Shown here piece by piece: positions 1 through 7,553 of a stretch of 18,032 nucleotides of DNA. A model generated the notes under the pieces. The model was given only the letters and a program-made list of their open reading frames with translations. It was not told the origin of the DNA and did not search any database. This DNA comes from an uncultured Alistipes sp. (GTDB lineage: Bacteria > Bacteroidota > Bacteroidia > Bacteroidales > Rikenellaceae), in contig CATKXN010000048.1 in NCBI GenBank assembly GCA_949840605.1, positions 1 through 18,032 of the forward strand. Reading direction: 5' to 3'. A program made the translations under genes and the position numbers. Position 1 is the first letter of the stretch. The number at the start of each line of letters is the position of its first letter.

Positions 1-1
1 G

Positions 2-73
2 GGGTCCGACGTATTCCGTCTCGTAATTGTGGAAGCGCCGGATGTCCCGCAACAAACAACCATACGCACATGA
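2..73 (+). CDS. 3' end of an unidentified gene upstream of thrS (partial)
   Basis: A reading frame enters from the left edge and runs for 23 codons to a TGA at 71-73. The TGA overlaps the thrS start codon as ATGA, a common sign of translational coupling inside an operon. The visible C-terminal residues include [11 protein letters not shown], which looks like ordinary protein sequence. The fragment is too short to assign a family. A second frame (1-69) is also open but simply runs into thrS and needs no separate gene. The support is the open frame plus the four-base overlap, so the call is tentative. Confidence 0.4.
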   Translation, partial: GSDVFRLVIVEAPDVPQQTTIRT

Positions 74-2022
74 TCAAAATCACTTTTCCCGACGGTTCGG
101 TAAGGGAGTTCGAACAAGGAACCACCGCCTACCAGATCGCAGCGAGCATCAGTCCTCGTTTAGCTGCTGACTCGCTCGCGGCGTCGGTCAACGGCACGAC
201 GGTCGACATGACGCGCCCGATCGAGGAGGATGCCTCGATCCGATTCTTCAAATGGGACGACGCCGAAGGCAAGCACGCCTTCTGGCACACCTCGTCGCAC
301 CTGCTGGCCGAGGCGCTCGAAGCGCTCTACCCGGGCATCAAGTTCGGCATCGGACCGGCCATCGAGAACGGATTCTACTACGACGTGGATTCTCCTGTGC
401 CCATCACCGAGTCCGATCTCCCGGCCATCGAGAACAAGATGGCGGAGCTGGCCCGCAACAAGGAGGCGCTGATCCGCCGCGAGGTCCCCAAGGCCGAGGC
501 GCTGGCGACCTTCACCGAAAAGGGCGACCAGTACAAGGTCGAACTGATCTCGGACCTCGAGGACGGCACCATCTCTTTCTATACCAACGGCGCGTTCACG
601 GACCTCTGCCGCGGACCGCACATCCCCAACACGGGGTATATCAAGGCCCTGAAGCTGACCTCCGTGGCCGGAGCCTACTGGCGCGGCAACGAGAAGAACA
701 AGATGCTGACCCGCATCTACGGCATTTCGTTCCCCAAGAAGTCGATGCTCGACGAGTACCTGGCGATGATGGAGGAGGCCAAGAAGCGCGACCACCGCAA
801 GCTGGGCAAGGACCTCGAACTGTTCACCTTCTCGCAGCGCGTGGGCCAGGGGCTGCCGCTGTGGCTGCCCAAAGGCGCCGCCCTGCGCGATCGTCTGGAG
901 CAGTTCCTGCGCAACGTGCAGAAAGAATACGGCTACCAGCAGGTAATCACCCCGCATATCGGCAACAAGGAGCTCTACGTCACCTCAGGCCACTACGCCA
1001 AGTACGGCAAGGATTCGTTCCAGCCGATTCACACGCCGATCGAGGGCGAGGAGTATCTGCTCAAACCGATGAACTGCCCGCACCACTGCGAAATCTACCG
1101 CTCGAAGCCCCGTTCGTACAAGGAGCTGCCGGTGCGCCTGGCCGAGTTCGGAACGGTCTACCGCTACGAGCAGTCGGGCGAGCTCCACGGACTGACGCGC
1201 GTGCGCGGGTTCACGCAGGACGACGCCCACTTGTTCGTACGGCCCGATCAGCTTCTCGAAGAATTTGAGAGAGTGATCGACATCGTGCTCTATATCTTCA
1301 AGACGCTGAAGTTCGACAACTATACGGCACAGATTTCGCTGCGCGACCCGAACAACAAGGAGAAATACATCGGTTCGGACGAGAACTGGGAGAAAGCCGA
1401 GTCGGCCATCATGCAGGCCGCCAAGGAGAAGGGCCTCACGACGGTGGTCGAACTGGGCGAAGCCGCCTTCTACGGCCCGAAGCTCGACTTCATGGTCAAG
1501 GACGCCATCGGCCGCAAGTGGCAACTGGGCACGATCCAGGTGGACTACAACCTGCCGGAGCGTTTCGACCTCACGTACAAGGGCGCCGACGACCGGCTCC
1601 ACCGCCCGATCATGATCCACCGCGCGCCGTTCGGCTCGATGGAGCGTTTCGTGGCCGTGCTGCTGGAGCACACGGGCGGCAAATTCCCGCTGTGGCTCTC
1701 ACCCCAGCAGGTCGTGGTGCTTCCCATCTCGGAGAAGTTCAACGACTACGCCCAGAAAGTCTCGGAGTTCCTCAACCGCAGCGACGTCCGCACCGAGATC
1801 GACGACCGCAACGAGAAGATCGGCCGCAAGATCCGCGACAACGAGCTCAAGCGCATCCCCTACCTGCTGATCGTCGGCGAGAAGGAAGAGGCCGAAGGTC
1901 TGGTATCCGTCCGCGCACAGGGCGAGGGCGACAAGGGCCAGATGCCGATGGAGGCGTTCCGCGACCTGATCGCCGGACTGGTCAAAGAGGAGGTCGAGGC
2001 CAACAGACTGGAAAAGAAATAA
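70..2022 (+). CDS. thrS: Threonine--tRNA ligase
   Basis: Cytoplasmic class II aminoacyl-tRNA synthetase that charges tRNA-Thr using ATP. The 650 residues fit the family (about 640). The domain order is complete: an N-terminal TGS domain (about 1-62), the editing domain with the HxxxH pair H73/H77 and the C180-RGPH184 motif, the class II catalytic core (about 265-535) and the anticodon-binding domain (about 545-645). The three zinc ligands of the active site are visible as C336 (MNCPHHC), H387 (TQDDAHLF) and H517 ([14 protein letters not shown]). The ATG at 70 gives a normal TGS start ([10 protein letters not shown]) and overlaps the stop of the gene before it. infC follows on the same strand after 152 bases, the classical thrS-infC order. 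All key residues are intact, so the enzyme should be active. Confidence 0.98.
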   Translation: MIKITFPDGSVREFEQGTTAYQIAASISPRLAADSLAASVNGTTVDMTRPIEEDASIRFFKWDDAEGKHAFWHTSSHLLAEALEALYPGIKFGIGPAIENGFYYDVDSPVPITESDLPAIENKMAELARNKEALIRREVPKAEALATFTEKGDQYKVELISDLEDGTISFYTNGAFTDLCRGPHIPNTGYIKALKLTSVAGAYWRGNEKNKMLTRIYGISFPKKSMLDEYLAMMEEAKKRDHRKLGKDLELFTFSQRVGQGLPLWLPKGAALRDRLEQFLRNVQKEYGYQQVITPHIGNKELYVTSGHYAKYGKDSFQPIHTPIEGEEYLLKPMNCPHHCEIYRSKPRSYKELPVRLAEFGTVYRYEQSGELHGLTRVRGFTQDDAHLFVRPDQLLEEFERVIDIVLYIFKTLKFDNYTAQISLRDPNNKEKYIGSDENWEKAESAIMQAAKEKGLTTVVELGEAAFYGPKLDFMVKDAIGRKWQLGTIQVDYNLPERFDLTYKGADDRLHRPIMIHRAPFGSMERFVAVLLEHTGGKFPLWLSPQQVVVLPISEKFNDYAQKVSEFLNRSDVRTEIDDRNEKIGRKIRDNELKRIPYLLIVGEKEEAEGLVSVRAQGEGDKGQMPMEAFRDLIAGLVKEEVEANRLEKK

Positions 2023-2047
2023 ACCGACGACCGGACCCTGCCCATAA

Positions 2048-2067
2048 ACCCCCGCTTCGGCGGGGGT
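2048..2067 (+). other. GC-rich UUCG-capped hairpin between thrS and infC
   Basis: Perfect 8-bp stem: ACCCCCGC, loop TTCG, GCGGGGGT. It starts 25 bases after the thrS stop. No T tract follows (the next bases are CGGGGGC), so it does not look like an efficient intrinsic terminator. More likely it is a stable 3' end, processing or pausing structure in a thrS-infC transcript. The self-complementary CCGCCGGCGG at 2114-2123 lies further downstream in the same gap. Function is inferred from structure only. Confidence 0.5.
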
Positions 2068-2174
2068 CGGGGGCGGGTCGGACCGGCAAACAGGGAGAAA
2101 CGCCGCGGAGTTACCGCCGGCGGAAGCCCGGAAACAAAAACAAATTTACATTAACTTAACTAATACTTACAACT

Positions 2175-2795
2175 ATCGCAGCACCGAAACCATTCCCGCC
2201 GAGGCCGTTTACCCCCGGGAATAACAGACCGAAACCGGCAGCCAATGCCAACAACCGCTTCGGGCGCCGTCCGCCCGTCAAGGAGAACCCCCACCGGATC
2301 AACAACGAGATCACGGCTCCGGAAGTGCGTGTGGTCGGCGACAACGTCGGCCAGCCCCAGGTTCTGCCGATCCGCGATGCGCTCAGGCTCGCCGACGAGA
2401 TGGAACTCGACCTGATCGAGATCTCTCCGAAAGCCGAGCCCCCGGTATGCCGCATCGACGACTACCAGAAGTTCCTTTACCAGCAGAAGAAGAAGGCCAA
2501 GGAGCTGAAGGCCAACCAGACGAAAGTCGTCGTGAAGGAGATCCGCTTCGGCCCCCAGACCGACGACCACGACTACAATTTCAAACTCAAGCACGCGCAG
2601 AACTTCCTCAAGGAGGGAGCCAAGGTCAAGGCCTACGTCTTCTTCCGCGGACGTTCGATCGTCTTCAAGGAGCAGGGCGAGATCCTGCTGCTGCGCTTCG
2701 CCACCGACCTCGAAGAGTTCGCCAAGGTGGAGATGATGCCGAAACTCGACGGCAAGAAGATGAACATGATGCTCGCGCCCAAGGTGAAAAAATAA
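2175..2795 (+). CDS. infC: Translation initiation factor IF-3, predicted non-AUG start
   Basis: IF-3 binds the 30S subunit, prevents premature 50S joining and checks the start codon and initiator tRNA. The conserved N domain begins at [18 protein letters not shown], followed by the signature stretch [19 protein letters not shown], a lysine-rich linker and the C domain ([20 protein letters not shown] to PKVKK). The frame is open from 2160, but no ATG, GTG, TTG or CTG occurs in it before the GTG at 2325. That GTG would remove the conserved RINNEI segment and cannot be the true start. I place the start at ATC 2175, giving 206 residues beginning [15 protein letters not shown] at 2163 is the alternative. 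The Pro/Asn/Arg-rich extension (about residues 2-38) is longer than in E. coli IF-3. Rare start codons in infC are known to support autoregulation. A strong terminator follows. Confidence 0.9.
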   Translation: MAAPKPFPPRPFTPGNNRPKPAANANNRFGRRPPVKENPHRINNEITAPEVRVVGDNVGQPQVLPIRDALRLADEMELDLIEISPKAEPPVCRIDDYQKFLYQQKKKAKELKANQTKVVVKEIRFGPQTDDHDYNFKLKHAQNFLKEGAKVKAYVFFRGRSIVFKEQGEILLLRFATDLEEFAKVEMMPKLDGKKMNMMLAPKVKK

Positions 2796-2832
2796 CGCCG
2801 GGACGAGGCGGCGTTCTGCCGCAGGAAGCCAT

Positions 2833-2883
2833 AAAAACAACAAGCACAAAACGATTCCATTCGGATTGTGCATTGTTGTTTTT
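2833..2883 (+). terminator. Intrinsic terminator after infC
   Basis: Long inverted repeat: AAAAACAACAAGCACAA (2833-2849), a 16-base loop, then TTGTGC (2866-2871), one bulged A (2872) and TTGTTGTTTTT (2873-2883). That makes 17 base pairs ending in a T-rich arm, starting 37 bases after the infC stop. It closes the thrS-infC unit. The A-rich left arm could also act in the other orientation, but no gene approaches from that side. Confidence 0.8.
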
Positions 2884-2912
2884 GTGTTTTTCGCAGACGG
2901 TCCAGGTCCGGT

Positions 2913-2943
2913 TTTGCACCCATCCGGCTTTTTTGTATCTTTG
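2913..2943 (+). promoter_or_regulatory. Bacteroidota-type promoter for the LuxE-like gene
   Basis: A TTTG at 2913-2916 and TATCTTTG at 2936-2943 are separated by 19 bases, matching the established Bacteroidota consensus TTTG-N(17-23)-TAnnTTTG. Only six bases separate the -7 box from the ATG at 2950, so the expected transcription start falls at or next to the start codon and the mRNA should be almost leaderless. Confidence 0.8.
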
Positions 2944-2949
2944 CCGACG

Positions 2950-3915
2950 ATGATCAGCCCCGACGACATATTCCGCATTGCCGACGACGCGGTTTTCGCC
3001 CGGACGGCGCTGGAGACATTCCGCCGCCAGGCCGCCGCATGCGCTCCCTACCGGGAGTATCTCGCGCTCGCGGGCATCCGTCCCGAAGAGGTGCGCACGC
3101 CTGAGGAGATTCCTCACCTGCCCATCGAACTGTTCAAGACGCACGACGTCTACTGCGGCGAGACGCCTCCCGAGGCGGTCTTCACCTCGTCGGCGACGAC
3201 GGGCATGACCCCTTCGCGCCACCCGATGCAGTCGCTCGCGCTTTACGAACAGGCGTTCCGCGCCTCGTTCCGCACCTTTTACGGCGCCCCCGAACGCTGG
3301 AGCCTCTACGCCCTGCTGCCCAACTACCTGCGGCGGAAAGGCTCGTCGCTGGTCTACATGGCCGACCGGCTTTTGTCCGACTGCGGCTCGGGCGGCTTCT
3401 ACCTCGACGACTACGAGGCCCTGCTGGCCGCGATGCGGGCGGACCCGAAACCGAAAATCCTGCTGGGCGTGAGCTATGCGCTGTGGGACCTCGCGGAACG
3501 TTACGCCCCGAAACTCCGGGACACGGTGGTGATGGAGACCGGCGGCATGAAGGGCTACCGCGAGGAGATCCCGAAAGAGGAGTTCCACAGGATACTCTGC
3601 AACGCCTTCGGAGTGCATGAAATCCACTCGGAGTACGGCATGGCCGAACTCACCTCGCAGGCCTATTCGCAGGGCGGCAACCGGTTCCGCTGCCCGGCAT
3701 GGATGCGCGTCGCGGCCCGCGACGTCAACGACCCGTTCGACACGCTGCCGGCCGGCTCGCGCGGCGGGCTGAACGTCACCGACCTCGCCAACCGGTGGTC
3801 CTGCGCCTTCATCCAGACGCAGGACGTGGGGCGTGTCGGAGCGGACGGATCGTTTCAGATCGAAGGCCGCATCGACCGCTCCGACATCCGCGGCTGCAAC
3901 TTGCTGGTACAATGA
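2950..3915 (+). CDS. LuxE-family acyl-protein synthetase / PaaK-like adenylating acyltransferase
   Basis: 321-residue soluble protein of the LuxE branch of the ANL adenylating superfamily. LuxE activates a fatty acid with ATP and holds it as a thioester before hand-over to a reductase. Visible motifs are the phosphate loop FTSSATTGMTPSRH (about 78-91), METGGMKGYREEIP in the middle and HSEYGMAELTSQAY, the adenylate-binding (A5-like) motif. The protein ends IDRSDIRGCNLLVQ; Cys316, six residues from the end, is a possible counterpart of the acylated C-terminal cysteine of LuxE (inference). No luxC-like acyl-CoA reductase is nearby, so bioluminescence-type reduction is unlikely; activation of a carboxylic acid for modification of a glycan, lipid or protein is more plausible. 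It has its own promoter and lies between a terminator and a sugar-nucleotide gene. The substrate is unknown. Confidence 0.8.
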   Translation: MISPDDIFRIADDAVFARTALETFRRQAAACAPYREYLALAGIRPEEVRTPEEIPHLPIELFKTHDVYCGETPPEAVFTSSATTGMTPSRHPMQSLALYEQAFRASFRTFYGAPERWSLYALLPNYLRRKGSSLVYMADRLLSDCGSGGFYLDDYEALLAAMRADPKPKILLGVSYALWDLAERYAPKLRDTVVMETGGMKGYREEIPKEEFHRILCNAFGVHEIHSEYGMAELTSQAYSQGGNRFRCPAWMRVAARDVNDPFDTLPAGSRGGLNVTDLANRWSCAFIQTQDVGRVGADGSFQIEGRIDRSDIRGCNLLVQ

Positions 3916-4007
3916 AACGCCGGTCGGAATATCAGCCATGTAATGCAGCTCCGAATGCCGTTTCTACGGCGTTCCTCCGTGTCTGCCAATCCGCTCCAAC
4001 CCTAAGC

Positions 4008-4024
4008 CCCCGCCCGGAGCGGGG
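4008..4024 (+). other. Hairpin between the LuxE-like and cytidylyltransferase genes
   Basis: Stem CCCCGC (4008-4013), loop CCGGA, GCGGGG (4019-4024), with no T tract after it. Two smaller hairpins flank it: GCCGT-TTCT-ACGGC at about 3957-3970 and GCCG-CAAA-CGGC at about 4032-4043. The 169-base gap holds these structures and no convincing TAnnTTTG promoter; an AT-rich stretch lies just before the next ATG. Whether transcription reads through from the upstream gene cannot be decided from sequence. Confidence 0.35.
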
Positions 4025-4084
4025 AGTTGAATGCCGCAAACGGCAAAGTGTCGCTACGAATCCCTTTACAAATTATCGAATTCT

Positions 4085-4738
4085 ATGAAAACCGTCGCAT
4101 TCGTTCCCATTCGGCTCAACAGCCAGCGCGTCGCGGGCAAGAACCTCCGTTCGCTGAGCGGTTCGCCGCTGATGTGCCATATCCTGAAAACCCTGACTAC
4201 GGTGGAGGGCATCGACGAGGTCTATGTCTTTTGCAGCGACGAAAGCATCCGCCCGCTGCTGCCCGAAGGGATTCGGTTCCTGCGCCGCGACCCGTCGCTC
4301 GACCGGGACACCACCCTCGGCAAGGAGATTTACGACAGTTTCACGGCGGCGGTCGAGGCGGACCTCTACCTCCTCGCCCACGCCACGTCGCCCTTCATCC
4401 GCGCCTCGACCGTCGCCGGGGCACTCGAAAAGGTCCGTTCGGGCGAATACGACTCGGCGTTCAGCGCCGAAAAGGTCCAGACTTTCGCATGGTTCGGGGG
4501 CAAACCGCTCAATTACAGCCTCGACAACATTCCCCGCACACAGACCATCGAGCCGGTCTACATCGAGACCAGCGCCTTCTTCATCTTTTCGCGCGAGTTG
4601 TGGTGCGGCCGCGGCCGTCGTATCGGGGACCGGCCCTACATGGCCGTCGTAGACCATATCGAAGGACTGGACATCGACTACCCCGAGGATTTCACCATGG
4701 CCGAAATCATCGCGGCCAGCCGGAATATTCCGAAATAA
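4085..4738 (+). CDS. Acylneuraminate/CMP-nonulosonate cytidylyltransferase family protein
   Basis: 217-residue nucleotidyltransferase of the NeuA/PseF/LegF type, which joins CTP to a nine-carbon acidic sugar to give the CMP-activated donor. The N terminus shows the CTP-binding signature PIRLNSQRVAGKNLRSLSGSPL (about residues 7-28, the R-x-x-S-x-R-x-x-x-K-N pattern). Further on are AHATSPFIRAS, the counterpart of the family's QPTSP-L motif, and a C-terminal DIDYPEDFTMAE like the ID-x-P-x-D ending of NeuA/PseF proteins. Length fits the short single-domain members and is shorter than KdsB. The start MKTVAFVPIRLNSQR at 4085 is preferred because the 18 upstream in-frame codons show no family similarity. 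It converges with a GT42/MAF-like gene 66 bases away, a plausible user of its product. No neuB or pseI homologue is visible, so the exact sugar is unknown. Confidence 0.82.
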   Translation: MKTVAFVPIRLNSQRVAGKNLRSLSGSPLMCHILKTLTTVEGIDEVYVFCSDESIRPLLPEGIRFLRRDPSLDRDTTLGKEIYDSFTAAVEADLYLLAHATSPFIRASTVAGALEKVRSGEYDSAFSAEKVQTFAWFGGKPLNYSLDNIPRTQTIEPVYIETSAFFIFSRELWCGRGRRIGDRPYMAVVDHIEGLDIDYPEDFTMAEIIAASRNIPK

Positions 4739-4804
4739 CCGCAGCCCCGAGAAACGCAGTTTACAGGCGTAAATGAGTATCCGAGGGGAGGTGTAACGCA
4801 GAAA

Positions 4805-5692
4805 TCACCGTTTCAGCGGAATTTTCTCGTAGGCGTCGATCATCGAACCGCGCGTGCGGTTTATAATGCGCGCCCCGATCGAGTCGGCGTAACGGCGCAG
4901 CACCTCGTGGCCGCGGAACAGTTCGGCGACTTCGGCCAGATAGACCGACAGGGTGTAGGGACGGTGCGGAACCTTCTGGAAAATCGGCTTCGGGACGGCC
5001 GGAACGTCGTCGTAATAGTGCTTGTCGGCGCGGCAGAGGCAGTTTTCATCGTCCACGCACAAGCCGTCCAACAGCGTGTGGTCCACTCCGTACAGCTCCA
5101 GCGTCCTGTACCCCAGCAGCAGGGCGACGTATTCGCACACCTGCACCACGGTCCCGAAGTTGGCGCTCCCGAGTCCGCGGCGGAACAGCCCGAACTCCAC
5201 GCTCCGGAACCCGCGGTAGACCTGCGTATGGAACCGCACGATGCGGATTCGGGGGTTGGGCAGCGCGGCGCGGTAGTCGAACCGTTCGGGATTGTAGTAC
5301 TGCACGTAGAGGTTCATCGGCCACGTCACCTTTTCGTCGAGCGCCCGGTACAACTCCGCCACCCGGTCGCGGCAGGCGCTGTCGCGGAAGAACATCGGAT
5401 CGGAAAGCACGTAATAGGCGGGACGCACCGTCTCGAAACGCTCGTCGAGCGCAAAAAAATTCACCGCCATCACGTCCTTCGTCTCGTGCTCCCGCCGTTC
5501 GATCAGCCGCGGCAGGTCTTCGGCCAGCGAGGGGCCGTTGCCGAGGATCAGCACCGACGGCTTCGGCACGCCGACCGTCCCGGCGCGGCCTACGTAGTTG
5601 CGGAAGTTCTCCTTGACGGCCATCACGGCGAAGTACAACGCCGTGTCGAACGTGTTGCGGATGAATGCGATGATTTTTTCGGATGCGGTCAT
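4805..5692 (-). CDS. Putative glycosyltransferase with DUF115/MAF- and GT42-like features
   Basis: 295 residues. The core opens with a nucleotide-binding loop SVLILGNGPSLAEDLPRLI (about 46-64), followed by DVMAVNFFALDERF (N78), YYVLSDPMFF, then a helix-strand pair VCEYVALLLGYRTLELYGVDH (about 185-205) and DKHYYDD (H225, Y226). This order resembles the Campylobacter GT42 sialyltransferase Cst-II (GNGPSL, RCNQFYFED, AIALGYKEIYLSGID, SHYIGH) and the related motility accessory factors (DUF115) that transfer pseudaminic or legionaminic acid. The C terminus IINRTRGSMIDAYEKIPL also has a DUF115 look. I assign it from these motifs, so the exact family is uncertain. Translation most likely starts at 5692 (MTASEK): the -7 box at 5710-5717 lies inside the longer reading frame that would start at 5743. 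The convergent neighbour makes a CMP-sugar type donor. Confidence 0.65.
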   Translation of the reverse strand: MTASEKIIAFIRNTFDTALYFAVMAVKENFRNYVGRAGTVGVPKPSVLILGNGPSLAEDLPRLIERREHETKDVMAVNFFALDERFETVRPAYYVLSDPMFFRDSACRDRVAELYRALDEKVTWPMNLYVQYYNPERFDYRAALPNPRIRIVRFHTQVYRGFRSVEFGLFRRGLGSANFGTVVQVCEYVALLLGYRTLELYGVDHTLLDGLCVDDENCLCRADKHYYDDVPAVPKPIFQKVPHRPYTLSVYLAEVAELFRGHEVLRRYADSIGARIINRTRGSMIDAYEKIPLKR

Positions 5693-5705
5693 CGGAACGG
5701 TTTTA

Positions 5706-5737
5706 TTTGCAAAAGTAGCAAAAGATCGATATCTTCG
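5706..5737 (+). promoter_or_regulatory. Promoter for the GT2 glycosyltransferase gene
   Basis: TTTG (5706-5709), a 20-base spacer and TATCTTCG (5730-5737), one mismatch from the TAnnTTTG box. The ATG of the GT2 gene is 21 bases further on. It occupies the same DNA as the minus-strand promoter of the divergent gene. Confidence 0.6.
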
Positions 5738-5740
5738 CAA
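5710..5740 (-). promoter_or_regulatory. Promoter for the GT42/MAF-like gene
   Basis: On the minus strand, TTG (complement of 5738-5740), a 20-base spacer and TACTTTTG (complement of 5710-5717) match the Bacteroidota TTTG-N(17-23)-TAnnTTTG pattern. The predicted start of transcription (about 5703) leaves about ten bases before the ATG at 5692. This supports the shorter start, because an ATG at 5743 would lie upstream of the promoter. It overlaps the opposing GT2 promoter almost completely. Confidence 0.65.
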
Positions 5741-5758
5741 CAAAACCTGCCGGCACAG

Positions 5759-6688
5759 ATGTCAAAACCAACGATTTCGGTCGTCATACCCCTCTACAAC
5801 AAGCAGCGCGAAGTCGCCGCCGCCGTGCGTTCGGCGCTGGCGCAGAGCTCTCCCCCCGCGGAGATCATCGTCGTGGACGACGGTTCGACGGACGGAGGCG
5901 CCGAGGTCGTGCGGCAGATCGCCTCGCCGCTCGTGCGGCTCGTCTCACAGCCCAACGCCGGCGTCTCGGCGGCCCGCAACCGCGGCATCGCCGAATCGAC
6001 GGGCGAATACGTCGCCCTGCTGGACGCCGACGACGCATGGGAACCGGGGTTCCTCGCCGAGATCGCCGCCATGATCGGGGAGTTCCCCGGCTGCGGACTC
6101 TACTGCACGGGATTCTCCATCGTCGGCCACGAGGGCGTATTCCCGGCCGTAACGCCCTCGGAACGGGGCGTCGTCGGCAACTTCTTCCGCGACTCGGCCC
6201 ACCGTTACATCGCCATTCCCTCGGCCTCGTGCATCCCCCGGCGGGTCTTCGACACCGTGGGCGGATTCCCCGAGGGCATGAAGATCGCCGAAGACCTCTA
6301 CATGTGGATCAAGATCGCCCGCCGCTACCCGGTCTGCTTCTCGCCCGAACGGCTGGCGCGCTATTCGCGAGTGGCTTCGAACCGCTCGGCGGCAGTCTAC
6401 ACCCCCGAACAGACCTTCTGTTCGTTCGAAGAGCTCTACAACCCCGCCGCCCCCGAGGAGGAGCGGGAGTTCGTGGCCCGCGCGGCGTTGGGCAAAGCCC
6501 TCGTCCAGAGCGTCAAGGGCGGCACGAAGGAGGCGCGGCGCGCAGCGCGTTTTTTCTCCTGGACCCGCACCTACCGGCGCACGCTGCGCAAGGTTCGCAT
6601 CCTGAACTCGCTGCCCGTAAGCTGGCGCGGCCCGCTGATCGGGCTCTACAACGCGCTGGCGTGGCGCATCGCAAAAAAAGGCCTATAA
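5759..6688 (+). CDS. Family 2 glycosyltransferase
   Basis: 309-residue inverting glycosyltransferase with a GT-A fold, expected at the inner face of the cytoplasmic membrane and acting on a lipid-linked or surface glycan. The N-terminal signature PTISVVIPLYNK (4-15) leads to the nucleotide-binding VVDDGSTDGG (38-47), then PNAGVSAARNRGI (65-77), the metal-binding DxD as LLDADD (87-92) and the ED acceptor/base motif in KIAEDLYMWIKIA (E178/D179). All catalytic features are present. A basic, hydrophobic C-terminal tail (about 265-309) may contact the membrane. The start MSKPTISVV at 5759 is chosen because the frame upstream is antisense to the neighbouring gene and the promoter lies at 5706-5737. 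The secreted esterase gene begins four bases after its stop, so the two are probably co-transcribed. Donor and acceptor are unknown. Confidence 0.88.
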   Translation: MSKPTISVVIPLYNKQREVAAAVRSALAQSSPPAEIIVVDDGSTDGGAEVVRQIASPLVRLVSQPNAGVSAARNRGIAESTGEYVALLDADDAWEPGFLAEIAAMIGEFPGCGLYCTGFSIVGHEGVFPAVTPSERGVVGNFFRDSAHRYIAIPSASCIPRRVFDTVGGFPEGMKIAEDLYMWIKIARRYPVCFSPERLARYSRVASNRSAAVYTPEQTFCSFEELYNPAAPEEEREFVARAALGKALVQSVKGGTKEARRAARFFSWTRTYRRTLRKVRILNSLPVSWRGPLIGLYNALAWRIAKKGL

Positions 6689-6692
6689 CCGA

Positions 6693-7553
6693 ATGACAGT
6701 CATGAAATACATCCTGCACATCGCACTGCTTCTCGCAGCCGCCGCGTGTCACGCTCAGCAGACGCCCCGCTACACGCTCCGTTCAGGCGGCATCGAACGC
6801 ACCTACCGCCTCCACCTGCCCGAAGGGCTTGCGGAAAACGCACCGCTGGTCATCGTCCTCCACGGATACGGCGGAGAGGCTCTTCCCGAACGATTCGGCA
6901 TGAACGAGACCGCCGACCGCCACGGATTCGCCGTCTGCTACCCGCAGGGCGAGCGCGACGGCCGAGGCAAAACATGCTGGAACGTGGGTTATCCCTTTCA
7001 GGCCGACATGGCCGTCAACGACGTCCAGTTCCTCGACGACCTGATCCGGCACCTGCGGAAAAAGCACCGTCTGAGCCGCCGCAACGTCTTCTGCACGGGG
7101 ATGTCCAACGGCGGGGACATGTGTTATCTGCTGGCCTCGCGGCGTCCGGAGACCTATGCGGCGCTGGGTCCCGTCGCCGGATTCATGTCCGTCGAAATCC
7201 TCCGGTCGGACCGCAGTCCGCACCCGGTCCCCCTGTTCGAAATCCACGGGACCGAGGACCGCACGACCCGCTGGGAGGGCGACCTGCGGAACGAAGGGGG
7301 CTGGGGCGCCTACGTCTCCATCCCCACGGCGGTCAACTACTGGGCCGCGAAGGGCAAATGCCCCGAACACCGTGTCGACACGCTTCCGTCCCGGCCCGGC
7401 GGCCTGCAGGTCATCGCCCACCGCTACACGGGCGGCACGGACGGCTGCGAGGTGTGGCTCTACGAGACCGTCGGCGGCAAACACTCCTGGACGAAGACGG
7501 GCGTCGACACGTGCGAGGAGCTGTGGCGGTTCTTCAGCCGGTACGTCCGATAA
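6693..7553 (+). CDS. Secreted PHB-depolymerase/CE1-type esterase (LpqC-like)
   Basis: 286-residue alpha/beta hydrolase with an N-terminal export signal. The catalytic triad is visible: nucleophile S138 in GMSNGGDM, acid D189 in HGTEDRT and H264 in GGKHSWT; HGYGG (57-61) supplies the oxyanion hole. This pattern fits the LpqC/PHB-depolymerase and feruloyl/acetyl xylan esterase (CE1) group, which cleaves short-chain or aromatic esters from polysaccharides. The signal is KYILHIALLLAAAACHA followed by QQ; cleavage after CHA fits signal peptidase I, while AAAC is only a weak lipobox, so a lipoprotein is possible but less likely. ATG 6702 (MKYILH) is an alternative start that gives a cleaner signal peptide. 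It sits four bases downstream of the GT2 gene. A large palindrome starts immediately after its stop codon. The substrate is not evident. Confidence 0.85.
   Translation: MTVMKYILHIALLLAAAACHAQQTPRYTLRSGGIERTYRLHLPEGLAENAPLVIVLHGYGGEALPERFGMNETADRHGFAVCYPQGERDGRGKTCWNVGYPFQADMAVNDVQFLDDLIRHLRKKHRLSRRNVFCTGMSNGGDMCYLLASRRPETYAALGPVAGFMSVEILRSDRSPHPVPLFEIHGTEDRTTRWEGDLRNEGGWGAYVSIPTAVNYWAAKGKCPEHRVDTLPSRPGGLQVIAHRYTGGTDGCEVWLYETVGGKHSWTKTGVDTCEELWRFFSRYVR

Noticed and set aside
2325..2327. GTG as start of infC
   Set aside because: It would remove the conserved [11 protein letters not shown] segment of the IF-3 N domain.
2665..3939. Minus-strand open frame of 424 codons over infC and the LuxE-like gene
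   Set aside because: Antisense to two well supported genes and spanning the terminator and promoter between them; no family similarity.
4907..5758. Upstream extension of the GT2 frame by 284 codons
   Set aside because: The extension lies antisense to the GT42-like gene and has shadow-type composition; the GT2 family N terminus starts at 5759, just after a promoter.
6670..6677. A-run near the end of the GT2 gene as another slippage site
   Set aside because: Only seven A, located four codons before the normal stop, so any slip would change only the extreme C terminus.
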